Of a stretch of 64,000 nt of DNA, positions 48,156 through 58,753 are shown piece after piece. Below the pieces are notes generated by a model. That model made no database searches and was not told the origin of the DNA. It worked only from the letters and a program-made list of their open reading frames with translations. Each line of letters opens with the position of its first letter. Within the stretch, counting starts at the first letter, position 1. Origin of the DNA: Coniferiporia sulphurascens. Lineage: Eukaryota; Basidiomycota; Agaricomycetes; Hymenochaetales; Hymenochaetaceae. The stretch is from the NCBI GenBank assembly GCA_002794785.1, contig NBBA01000014.1, forward strand, positions 806,001 to 870,000. The letters are read 5' to 3'. The position numbers and the translations under genes were made by a program.

Positions 48156-48817
48156 GCGTACGCGGCACTGATTATGGAGTATGATTTACCTATTTATCTG
48201 CTTTCTTCTCTTCCTTTTCTTCTTTCTCTCTTGTTCTTAACTGATCCTCCGGAGAGCACCTACCACGATGAGGCTAAAGCTAAATAAGAGAACGCCGGGA
48301 GGCGAACCTACCGTAGATCCACATTATTTTTCTTACGGTACTTACTCCCTGACTATAACACGACTAAGTAACTCTTGTTCTCCCCCTTGTTCTTCCCGGA
48401 TCCATTTTGCTCTTATGCTTTTTACATCTTGTAGTTTTGGAGGTGCTAGGAGCGAAATCAATTAAGTTGTACTGAAGATTACATATGCTGATATGCGTTT
48501 TTTTTCCACATTAAAGTATTGAATAGAGTTGTCGCACTTCACAATTAGGAGGTGCTGATGTTGGAATTCACACGTCTGTAAAGTCAGAATGGATGGTTAA
48601 CTTTAGTCACCTGAGACCACTGGTGAAGTCATAGATGCGGATGACCTTCTCGCTCATGTCCCGGGTACATCACTTGCATGGCATCGCAAGGAGCACTCAC
48701 GATCAACGCATAACGGGCCGACAAATACATTACGGGAGAACCTAGACAATAGAGCAACAGATACAGGAACGTTCCGAATAATCAAGAGAGAATCTGAAAA
48801 AAAGAGTGCAAGTGGCG
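48156..48817. other. convergent intergenic gap
   Basis: 3' regions of acetyl-CoA synthetase and the DUF2461 gene. Nothing recognised. Confidence 0.5.
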
Positions 48818-50718
48818 CTAGTTGTCTTCACCATCTTCGGCTTCCCCGCCAGATTCCGGCTCAGAATCAGAGGCAGGTTCGTCAGGGGCGATTGTCATCA
48901 TGTCATTCAACCTGCCGGTGCACGATACACAGACGAGTTTAGGGAGTCAGTTCTGTATGTCTTAAGAAAGGTTTAGAAAAGATGGTTTGTCTCACCCGTG
49001 GACGAAGGGCCTGACGATCGTAACGATTCGCTGCAGATCCGTTTTGAACCCTGGGTCAAGAACTTCCTTGTCCGTGAACCTACAGAGAGACAAGAGAAAG
49101 GTGAGCTAATAAGCCACATAAGCGAAGTGGCCGACTGGAAGGTACCTAAGCATGACAGCGAAGGACCGGCACTTCAGCAGGTCAATATCCCTTTACACAC
49201 GCAAGGACACGCAAGAGGAATGCGAGAAGGTTAGTCAATTAGTGCCACAAGTTCCGACTGAGAAAGCTGGTTTACTTGTGGTTTTTGTCTATACCCTTCG
49301 GAGCTACCTTTAGCTCATCATCCCTACCGAATATGTTGGTCCGCTCGCTTTTCGAATTCGGTCCTGGCTCGCCGAAAAGCTCGACGAAGTCAGGTGCGGA
49401 GATGAGCTGGCGTAAACGTCGGGACGAGCGCAAGATATTGTTCCTTGAATGAAAACATAAGAAACCTTCTGTTAAGTGTTGCAAAATGGAGAACTATTCA
49501 CCGTATTGTCTGTAGCTCATTCTTACCCGGACACCATGATCCAGCGGCGAATATACTCCCACCAGGCTTAACTAAGTTAAGGAGGTTTGATTTCAAGATC
49601 TAGCGTAGACGAAAAATACAGACTCACTAGATCTGTTTTGTGCATCAAACACGTCGAACCGGTCAGCCCCGGGAGGCGGTACAATGCAAAGAAAAAATTG
49701 CATACACATGATCTGGAAAGGACCCGATCAGTTTTTTGAATTATATCAAAGCGCGTCGGTACATACAGGCCGCGAATATGCCTTTCCGCCCACTTCTCGA
49801 GAAGCTCGCAGAGAAGTTGGTTTTATACGGCGTTTTGTCATTGCTGAACCGGACATCGCGGTAGATACGGTGCGTAACGTCATTAGGCGGAAGCACGGGT
49901 ATTTGAGGGTCTGCCTCGGTAAGCAGCAATGTAAATACGTTAATGAAGTCTTTCCATTCTTTCTCGGCTTGGCGGAAAACGGGTTCTAGAGAATCCTTAG
50001 GCGACTGAGTTCTATGCGATTATTGCATTGGCATACCATGCAGCTTGAACCTGGACGACATTTAAGAGGAGGTTTTGTAATCGTACAGAGTGGAAGCGTA
50101 CCAGATCCTGTCATTGCATTTAGGATCTTGCAGCTGCCCGAGGAAGTTGAACGTATTTTGAGAAATTTGTCCAGGTGGTACTGGAGTGGGATTTTAGTCT
50201 TTATGGCACAAGAAGAAACCTTTGTACCTACCACGTCCAGTTTTCGGTGCCTCCACGACTGTACCAACGATCTCCAAGCCGTCTTCAAGTCCTTCTTCCT
50301 CATCGTCACTTGATGGCTTCTTTCTTTTCTTTGTTGTATTTCCCTTTGTTTTCTTAGGGGAAGACACTGCAGACCCCGCTTTCTTTTTAGGGGATGCCTT
50401 AGTGTTGCCAGATCTACGCTTTCTTTTTTGACCCCCCTTCGCCGATGTTTCGAAGTCAGAGTCGTCAAGCCCTTCACTGTCCAGCAGGACTAAGTCACTT
50501 TCTTCGCCTTCGTTCTCGTTTTCGCTCTTGTACGCATCGCTCAAATCATCGCTGTCTCCCGGGCCACCGTCGCTCTCTACCGAGTCGGCTTTGTCCCGCT
50601 TCGGCTTGCCCAAGCTCCCGTTCTTCCGCGGATTCTTGGCCGGGACACGACGCGCTCCTTTTGTAGTGGTCTTTTCATTTTCAAGTTCCTTACTTGTTGT
50701 CTTCGCTTTCCGAGCCAT
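48818..50718 (-). CDS. DUF2461 protein with basic/acidic nuclear-type N-terminal tail, 423 residues
   Basis: Eleven exons (50718-50232, 50180-50102, 50050-50037, 49985-49767, 49712-49706, 49632-49628, 49571-49502, 49443-49276, 49190-49146, 49079-48996, 48911-48818) close exactly to 424 codons. Residues 1-162 are a low-complexity tail with alternating Lys/Arg patches and acidic runs (KKRKKPSSDDEEEG), typical of nuclear or nucleolar proteins. The DUF2461 (TIGR02453) domain follows: WFKLHEPVFRQAEKEWKDF, VTHRIYRDVRFSNDKTPYK, FSASFSRSGRKGIFA, YHVSIKPGGSIFAAG, SWCPGKNELQTIR and KCRSFAVMLRFTDKEVLDP. The C-terminus is acidic. The biochemical role of the family is unknown to me. Three consecutive small exons of 14, 7 and 5 nt (with one normal exon between the first and second) are required to obtain the conserved WFKLHEP and YHVSIKPGG segments. 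Confidence 0.88.
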
Positions 50719-51038
50719 TGTGCAATTTCAGCGGTAGAGTCGTGGTTCAAGTTTGCGAACGGCGCGTCCGACGAGTCGCGTCTCAGCTCTATCGCGACCG
50801 GCATTTCACTACGTAACGCGATACCGGTCACCTAAACCAAAAAGTTTACCTAAGCCCGAAGTCTGGCTATATTCGTCCTCCGGAACCTCTGCAACTGCTC
50901 ATCCCTGTCTGTTACTTTGCTCCAAGTCTGTCTTCAAAAAAAAATTCTACAGCTTCTGCTTCAAGAGTAATCCCGTCGAAAAAAGCCACGCAGAAAACGC
51001 GGGGGAGTTTACGGAGGAGATCCTATTAGGACTCAGTC
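50719..51038. other. divergent promoter region, DUF2461 / SOF1
   Basis: About 320 bp between two divergent starts; no frame supported. Confidence 0.5.
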
Positions 51039-52826
51039 ATGGTGCGTGTATTATGCCCTCCCGTTCGTCTTCGAGAACAAAGCACGAATCAATAACCTTC
51101 TCTAATCTTCCAGAGAATAAAAGTACTCCAGCATTCGCCTGCTGAGCACCTTCCAAATCGTAGAGGTGACCCAACACCGACTTCACGTAACCTCGACCCA
51201 AATGTGCATCCATTTGCGCGTGCCCGCGAGCGGATGAGGGCCTTGAACGCGACAAAGATGGAGAGGATGTTCGCGAAACCCTTCGTTGGGAGCCTGGATG
51301 GGCATATTGATGCGGTGGAGGTTTTGGCGCGGAAGCCGCATTCCCTGAGCGCGGTTGCGAGTGCAAGCTGGGACGGAGGTACGTCAATATTTGTCCTCGT
51401 TTCGCGCTGGAAGTGACCTTTGATGCTGCATTTAAGAAATCATCGTGCACGATGTTCCTCAGCGTAAACACCTTTTGCGGCTGTCGGGAGCGCATAAGGG
51501 CAAGGTCTCTGGTTTGTGCTGGGCGGAAGGTGATCGGTTGTTAAGTTGTGGTGTGGACCGAAACGTGAAGCTGTGGGATACACGGACGTCATCAGACGCG
51601 GATGGAGATATGGACGTTGACGCTGGGCCATCTGAGGTTTGCATATTCTCAAATATCTTACATTAGCATCCACTGAACTTTTACGAAGGGACGGAAACCT
51701 ATTGGAGTCTTCCCCGGAAAATTTGCTTTCAAGTAATCCTCCCTTGTTCCAGATCTCAGAGAGCTGCACTGACGCTCATCCCTTTAGTTCAATTGACCAC
51801 AGTCGCACTGATCCGATATTTGCTACTGCCTCAAGCATCGTCCAAGTATGGGACGAAACAAAGTATGCCTCGTCTCTCGAAGAGAAGCATTGAGCTGACC
51901 CCCTATCTGCAGGAGCACACCAATATCCAACCTCACACACTCGGCTTCAAATGAAACAGTCTCCGCACTTCGCTTTAACCTCTCCGAATCTTCCGTCCTC
52001 GCGTCCGTGGGCTCGGACCGCACGTTCACGCTCTACGACATCCGGACAGGCAAGGCTGAACGGCGCGTCATCATGCAGCTTCGTGCAAACGCGCTTGCAT
52101 GGTCGCCGACATTCCCTACCAGCGTCTTATTGGCGTCCGAGGACCACAACCTGTACACATTCGATATTCGAAGTCTCAGTTCACCGACGCAGATATACAA
52201 GGCGCACGTTGCTGCGGTCATGTCGTGCGATTGGAGCCCGACGGGCACTGAGTTCGTCTCGGGCGGCTGGGATCGTACGGTGCGGATTTGGAAGGAGGGC
52301 GTTGGAAGGGCGCCTGAGGTGTATCATACGAAACGCATGCAACGGTATGTTTTTACTTTTTTTCCCGTAGGAAATCCATTGACTGAATGCACCCACGAAC
52401 AGTGTCACATCTACTATATACACCGCAGACGCACGTTTCGTCTTGTCGGGCTCAGATGATGGGAACGCACGTATTTGGAAAGCTCGTGCAGCGGAGAAAA
52501 TTGGAGTCGTTACCACGCGCGAGAAGGCCGCGATGGAGTACCGCGACAGCCTGCGTGAGCGCTGGAAAATAGATACTGAGGTTGGGAAGGTTGCACGGTA
52601 TGCTGGTTTTCTCCTACTATTTTTAGTTCGGCCCTCATATCGTTCGATCGTGTTATTTCCTAGGAGCCGACGCATACCGAAGCCAGTGTACAAGGCTGCG
52701 CAGCTTAAGCACACGATGCTCGAGTCGCGGCGCGTCAAGGAGGAGCGCCGGCGGAAGCACTCCCGAGCTGGCGAGAGCAAACCGAAGGCAGACAAGAAAA
52801 AAGTTGTTATTACGGAGCACAGTTGA
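51039..52826 (+). CDS. SOF1: SOF1/DCAF13 WD40 protein of the small-subunit processome, 458 residues
   Basis: Eight exons (51039-51041, 51114-51378, 51437-51636, 51689-51732, 51788-51862, 51913-52344, 52403-52597, 52664-52826) close to 459 codons. The first coding exon is the ATG only, joined to RIKVLQHS. Landmarks: SRNLDPNVHPFARARER, MERMFAKPFVGSLDGH, VEVLARKPHSLSAVASASWD, FPGKFAFNSIDHSRTDPIFA, a series of WD repeats (VKLWDT, VRIWKE, ARIWKA) and the Sof1 C-terminal segment IPKPVYKAAQLKHTMLESRR with a basic KKKVV end. The protein works with U3 snoRNP in 18S rRNA maturation in the nucleolus. The exon 3-4 acceptor is tacgaag, chosen because upstream AGs break the frame before FPGK. Confidence 0.93.
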
Positions 52827-53181
52827 TCAAGCCCGGGTTTTCTCTCTTTTCCCTACACTTTTGTTCCTGTCTTTTTCTTCTTTCAAAACTGGCTGTTACT
52901 TCTACACATTGTTTAGGCATGTCATACTGTATTGCTAGATTGTCGACCTGGATGCCGGACTGGCAATTCCAATCACTCTTCCATTTTTTATCCAAAGTAA
53001 AGACCTCGTTGAAAACCGACCCGTAATCTCGCATCTAACAGCGGCGGAAGTTAATAATTTTTGAATTTACGTGTATTTTCATACATTACCGTTTACGGCC
53101 GGTGCGTCCTCTTCCGAAGGCCGCCCAGAACTAACAGCGCGTCAACCCGGAACCGCAACACACAACCACGCCCACTGCACG
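52827..53181. other. short intergenic gap before MIC10
   Basis: About 355 bp, with a T-rich run (cttttgttcctgtctttttcttctttc) soon after the SOF1 stop. Nothing else recognised. Confidence 0.5.
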
Positions 53182-53710
53182 ATGTCCGCGCCCAAGACCT
53201 CGAGCGAGAACATTGTCGCACAGAAGGTGGGTCTATTCACCTTGTTGAAAAATATTGTGCGGTGCTTGTTTAGCTAAATTTTATTGTGCAGTATGATAGG
53301 TGCCGTGAGTCCCGCGTCATTCAACGTAGAATATAAAATATTGGAAGGGGATTGACTTTGCTTTCCGCACTGCAGTGGCCGACTTTGTAGTAAAAGCGTA
53401 CGTCGCTATGCTGTCTTCATCTCCTGCGGTACGCTGACTTGTTGTCCGCAGTGGCGTAGGACTAAGCGTCGGCGTCGTCGCCTCCGTCATCCTCTTCCGG
53501 AGTGCGCGACCTATTCCTTCGAGCGGTTCTAATCTCTTACGCCTCAAATCTCTTTCTTTTTGCTGTACAGGACGAACATGGCCTATCGCGCTCTCTACCG
53601 GCTTCGGCCTGGGCGCCGCGTACGCCGACTGCGACCGCTCGTTCAACCCCGCGCGCGTGCCGGGCACGCGCCTCGCCGTCATCCCGGCACCGCCGCCAGA
53701 GGAAAAGTAG
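53182..53710 (+). CDS. MIC10: MICOS complex subunit MIC10, 89 residues
   Basis: Five exons (53182-53226, 53292-53304, 53376-53397, 53452-53501, 53571-53710) close to 90 codons. The first transmembrane hairpin helix reads AGVGLSVGVVASVILF and carries a GxGxSxG-type glycine pattern; the second is TWPIALSTGFGLGAAYADC with G-x-G-L-G-A. The C-terminal segment AYADCDRSFNPARVPGTR is the family signature. MIC10 oligomers bend the inner mitochondrial membrane at cristae junctions. Exons of 13 and 22 nt lie in the middle of the gene. Because of them a simple frame scan would miss the N-terminal half completely. Confidence 0.93.
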
Positions 53711-54968
53711 GGGAGGATATTTGCGTAATGGTAGAGGAGTGAGTCGATGGGTATATGTGTCCTGTCGGTTCCGCAATTATAGAGGCACTATAAGCATGCT
53801 AGACGCTACGTTTTCATTATCTACTCCTTGTCCCGCTCAGACAGCCTTCCCTTCCTCGCGATCGCCCAGCTTTCCTCTGGCCAAGAACATTCTGCACGGT
53901 ATAACGGCTACTGAGATGCTCATTGCGAGGCTCGCCATTGTATAGCCATGCGTGAACCAGAGAAGTGCGAAATGAGTTGCAAAAAGCCGAGGAAGGTGTA
54001 AGAATTTGTATCAGGGGTGTAGGTCCATCCATTCATTACACCAAGGCAACATAGAGCGGTGGTTACCCATGTTCATAAATTAGAGTCGACGGAGGGTCTG
54101 TCGCTAATGCTCTCGGGACCTGACGGCGTGGTCGGTCTAGGAATCGTGCGCTGAGGCGTACCCAATGCAAGGCGCTGGTACAAAACGACTTCACGTCCAC
54201 CAGTCAGTTCCAAGCAGCGGCCGTGAATAGAAGAAATAGACAACAAGAATAGCGTTTGTATCAGTAACTGACACACAAAAAAGTCGAGGAGGAAAACGAA
54301 CGAGAGGTAGCACCCATGATGGGTAGCGTGATGATAATAGTGCGCAAGCGTCTGGCCTGGAGATGGAGTTTCGGGGCCATATTGCCTGTGTAGAAGACAA
54401 CCACTTCCCGACAAGCTGCTTAAGGACCTTGAGGACCAAGTAGTAATGGCATCGAACACGATGAATTACACCAGATCTCGTACTTTTAATCACGTGATTT
54501 CACCACAGAAGGCATTGAGAATTTGAGAGCGGGCCCCAATTCCCTGGCTTGAAAAACCTGGGACATAAACTTTCCGAAGCGTAATTTAGGTGCCGACGGT
54601 ACATATCTTGAGCGCAAGTGCAACCGATTGTACAAGGATCAAAAACCGGGTTATGACCAGAGAACTAGATAGCTCAGATTGCGCAAATAATTCAGCATGG
54701 TGTCATATATGTAATTACAAATGTATAGAGGTAAATGCTACAATTCCTGGACGAAATGTACAGCGATGAATACGGTGAGTGTATATGTGAAATTGATTTA
54801 CAACGCAACGACAAATTCTGCAAGAGTGAGGGAGCGTATGAGTTACGAGCCTGAAGTCCATCCATGATTAAGTCTGGCGTTCATCAAGCAGGGATGTGAT
54901 TACTTCGAATGAATCTCGAACCTGAAATCATGAGTGAGAACGTATCCTCAGTGGGAACAATTTATTAC
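53711..54968. other. 1.26-kb stretch without a supportable gene
   Basis: Short overlapping frames only (54073-54459 -, 53817-54032 -). The end nearest the kinase may contain a last kinase exon (see that entry). Confidence 0.4.
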
Positions 54969-56206
54969 TTACCGCCTAGACTTTGGCGCGGGAGCTGGTG
55001 ATGAGTCGTTCGTAGACGGCTCTTCCGTTGCTTTCCTCTTTGACGAAGATCTAGTCGGAACAAGCACGATTCCCTCTGCAAGATCCATCAAGGTATTCCA
55101 TGATCGATCGTAAAAAGCGTGCACCTCAGCGTGCACTGGCCTCTTAATCGCGGGAAGTGCAGCCTCAACTTTATCGTATGCTCGTAGGAGATACGCTCTG
55201 AGGGCGTCCAACATAACAACCACGGACGCGTAAGACTCAGGAAGGCAGCCCGTCACTATTGCGAAATTCAATTCATTTTGGAGGAAGGTCCTGCGGTCCG
55301 ACGCATACAAGTTCCTGGGAAGGAGTTGTCGCACACGCAGGCCCCGATTAGCCCCTTTCAAACCATCCGTCTCGGGGTGATCCCTGTCATCGTGGAAGAA
55401 CAACATCCATACTGGAATCCACCACATTGATTCCAGATCGTGGAGATCGTTGTAATAGAATTTCAAATGACCCATAGACTGGATATTCTGATCAACGTTC
55501 TGCTCCTGTATCCCCTTCTATAAAGATAGTGCTTTAAAGATCTTGACCTCAATTGCAGTCTCCTCCGACATGGGCAGACGCTCATAGCTGCAAGTGAATA
55601 CCTCGGTTGCCATGAAATCCAAGGTCCCCTACGAAGACGATCAGCAAAGCACAACAGTTTCAAAAAGTAACAAAATCGCACAGCTCGAACTTCAGGCGTT
55701 CCATCCGTCCCTATCCGTTCCGCATACCCTACATCTCCTAGGAGTCCACGTCCCTTGTACAGATACACGTTACCACAGCTTATGTCACGGTGTACCCAAC
55801 CAGCTCTGTGCATGTAACTTGAAACTATCGGAAGATATCCAACCACACGGCTTCACATGCAGTTACAAAAACCGTACATACCCTTTGTACAGTCCTTCAA
55901 TGGCACAAATACATTGCGTAGATCCATCACTTCGTGTATGGGCTCAGCAACCTCATCAAAAATAAGTTGATGGTTTTGCATACGGAAGACCTTCAAGTCC
56001 ATTTCGGTAGTTGACTTCCCCAAGCTGCTAACGTTGGCAGTTCGCCTTTCATCCTGAGATCCGTTCTGATAGCTGTGGTGGTCGACCAAGCGAGCTTTCG
56101 CGAGCGTATCATCAACAGAAGTAGGCACTGCGTCGGTTGTAGCAGTAGTTGGCGGCATTTCCGGCTGATGGAGCTCGTCAGAGGAGTGTTCAGACATATT
56201 GCTCAA
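54969..56206 (-). CDS. FunK1-type fungal protein kinase, short form lacking an obvious N-lobe, 346 residues
   Basis: Four exons (56206-55878, 55817-55682, 55628-55602, 55517-54969) close to 347 codons. The family C-lobe is clear: YMHRAGWVHRDISCGNVYLY (HRD with the catalytic Asp and the Asn five residues on), GRGLLGDVGYAERI at the DFG position (DVG), GTLDFMATE in the activation segment, and YNDLHDLESMWWIPVW. Upstream only about 110 residues exist, 60 of them low-complexity, then QLIFDEVAEPIHEV. There is no glycine-rich loop or VAIK-type lysine, although FunK1 proteins normally have several hundred residues before HRD. The C-terminus is basic, with KSRR. A strong gtaagt donor overlaps the stop; splicing to a cag at about 54922 would add FEIHSK and move the stop to 54900. 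It may be a truncated gene, a pseudo-kinase, or have missed 5' exons. Confidence 0.75.
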
Positions 56207-56595
56207 AGGGTAACTGTTTTTGTTGGTGTGTACTCATCCTGAATACGGCCCGGGTTGGAGACACCGGAGTAAACGTTAAAACGACTGGACATCGAATAAA
56301 GTCACGTAATTATCTTGCGTCACGTGTTTCATCCAACGTGACTTGCACGTGAGAGCGAGTAAACTTGAAGGCACCTTAAATCAGTGAACGTCCCTTTGTC
56401 ATTACCACCATCCCCTCTCTAGAGTCTAGAGTACAGATCATTTACTCCGTCTGCAATACAGGTAACAGAAAAACGGATGGGTTGACGCCTGCTACTTACA
56501 CATATTCACTACGATTCCCGCTAGATAAGAAGCAATGCCTTCTCGCTTACCAAAACCCCTCGTCCCAATTTACTGATGAAATTACACAGAAAATC
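56207..56595. other. intergenic gap
   Basis: About 390 bp between minus-strand genes; presumably the FunK1 leader and the 3' region of the next gene. Confidence 0.5.
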
Positions 56596-58108
56596 TCAAA
56601 CGTTCTCCACACCTCGGACCTCCCCGTCGTCTAGGTCAATAAGGAGAAAATCTACCTCCTCGACCTTCTGGTCCTCCTCTTCCGCAATATCGGCCTCATG
56701 AACTTCCGCCTCATTGGGAGACGGGATAGCCGTCCAGTCCTCTTCGTACCTCCAGAGCTTGCCAGACTGACCTTTCATTGCGGCCAACGCAAGCATCGAA
56801 GAGACCATCCAAATTAAAGAGAAGGTCATAGAAGCAATAGGTGCGCTTTCGTAGGTGACCGCGATAAAATCGGCTGTGGACAGTGCCGTGACCACTATGT
56901 ACGAGGTGATTAAAGCGGTGAGGGCGGCGCTGAAGTACGGCCTCGGGAACACTTCGCCGATTGAGAAATATCGGAGGCGTGGGATTCGATAACCGATGTT
57001 TGTCTTCCTTCCGACTAGAGGCTGGAAGTCGGAGGGAAGAGAGTTGGCGTAGTCGAAACGATAGGCTACTGCGAGAACCTGGAACTGCAAGAATGAGCAG
57101 CAAGTGTAAATCAGGATGTTTTTCCAGTCTACGAGTGGGTCCCCTCTGGCCACGAAGGAACACAAAGCACCATCGCCCGTAGGGATGTCATTTCTTTGTC
57201 TGTACAGGATCACTGCAACCACTTCGACGGCGAGGAGCGGCATGGGTACACCCTTTGTTGTGAATTGGTTTAGAATCACACAAAAACAATATTGGAGACT
57301 GACAAGGATAATTGCAAAAATAGAGATTGACTTGAATTTCACTTTGTCTGTGCAGATACCAGGATGGACCATCTTATGGAGTAGAGCTGCGTATACCAAC
57401 AAAACGGCCAAGGGATATCCGAACCAGAGAGCCCCAACGGTGATCGATACACCAAGCAGAGCGGATACAGTCGTCGAGAGAGCGGACCTGTCTCTACAGA
57501 CCATCTTCGCAAGTTCTGACAAAACTTTTCAGTTAATGGCCTCAACTTCCAAAATCAAGAGAGACTCACTTCCATCAGCATCGCGATACAAAACAGTGGC
57601 ATCATTTCGAGATGCCACCGTCTTTAAAAGAGAAGTTATTAAATTTCGGAGATGTTTATGACCACGAACACACCTACCGAAACTACAATCGCAGAGACCG
57701 GAATTGAAAGGGTGCACGTATAGAAGATTTTGATCTTCAGTTCACCCTCCAGGATCCATCCAGGAACAACGAGTAATGCGCCAACGTAAAGGGCGACCAT
57801 CAAGATTATCAAGACGACGAACATCTGAATCCACTTCGGTATGCCCTCGGGCGCACTTTCCTTCTGCAAGAGGACGGACTCGCCGTCCCCATTCTCGCTT
57901 AAAGGACCAGGGTGAGGAATACGCTGAACGGCTTTCCAGAGCTGCGATATGGTGGACTGTCAGTCAAGTCACGATTCGGAAGGGGAGTGCTAATGACCTT
58001 GACCGAGGAGGCACTCTCGCGAGAAAAGATGAAAAGAGTGGGTAATAGTATGGGATAATAACTCAACAGCTCGTGAAGAGTCCGCAAAGCATACGAAACG
58101 ATATTCAT
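56596..58108 (-). CDS. multi-pass membrane protein, signal-peptide-peptidase-like, copy A, 431 residues
   Basis: Five exons (58108-57998, 57941-57678, 57621-57570, 57515-57304, 57252-56596) close to 432 codons. About eight hydrophobic segments can be read, beginning LLSYYPILLPTLFIFSR and ending SMTFSLIWMVSSMLALAAM. Remembered signal peptide peptidase (A22B) features seem to align: an IYIGSxxSLR-like IFSRESASSVK in the N-terminal region, a helix pair around VPGWILEGELKIKIFY, VAYRFDYANSL where SPPs have LRFD, FPRPYFSAALTALI, and GKLWRYEED near the membrane exit. But the YD motif, the GxGD motif (the aligned region reads YTCCS) and the PAL motif are not seen. The C-terminus is acidic. The family is uncertain; the membrane topology and gene model are good. 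A paralog with identical exon layout lies 645 bp upstream of its start. Confidence 0.75.
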
Positions 58109-58753
58109 CGTGTGGGTGCGTTGTAATAGGCTAATCCAATGGGTAACACCTTACTCGTACTTATATCGTTTGCGCTCGCCATCTTGTTCACGACGGTAAC
58201 ACGTTAGACATGATGTATTGGACGTACAAGATTAAATAATCAAAGATGGAGCGCTCTGCGCCCTCACTGGCAGATGTCTTGATGTGGCTGATGTTTTCAT
58301 GGTAGTCCCATTACCATAAGTACAAGGTAATGAGCACTTGAAAGAGTCGGGACTATAATACCGCAACATGCAGTGAAAAGCTGGACGAGCTTGAGAAATT
58401 CTCTATTGCACGATTGTCTGACATTTTTCTTTATTTTAGATTCAAGCCTTTAGATAATGATACACTTCCCCATCGCGCAACCGATTCGAGACCCACCCTC
58501 TTGGAGCGTAAATACGAATATGCCCTTTTGGTCATCCCATTACTATATCAAGTCCGTTTCCATTTTGACTGAACCGAGAAAACGGGTGCGGAAGAAGACC
58601 TCGGGTTCAATGATCCCACTAATATTAAACCTGAACCATAAAACACAGCCAAAAACCCAACACCGATATTGTACACAATAGTTTGACGATCTTCGCTTGC
58701 CGGATCCCTCAACCCCCAAGAATTCAGACCCAAGTGGACTTCAACAGCAAATC
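58109..58753. other. spacer between the two membrane-protein paralogs
   Basis: About 645 bp; promoter of copy A and 3' region of copy B. No frame supported. Confidence 0.5.
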
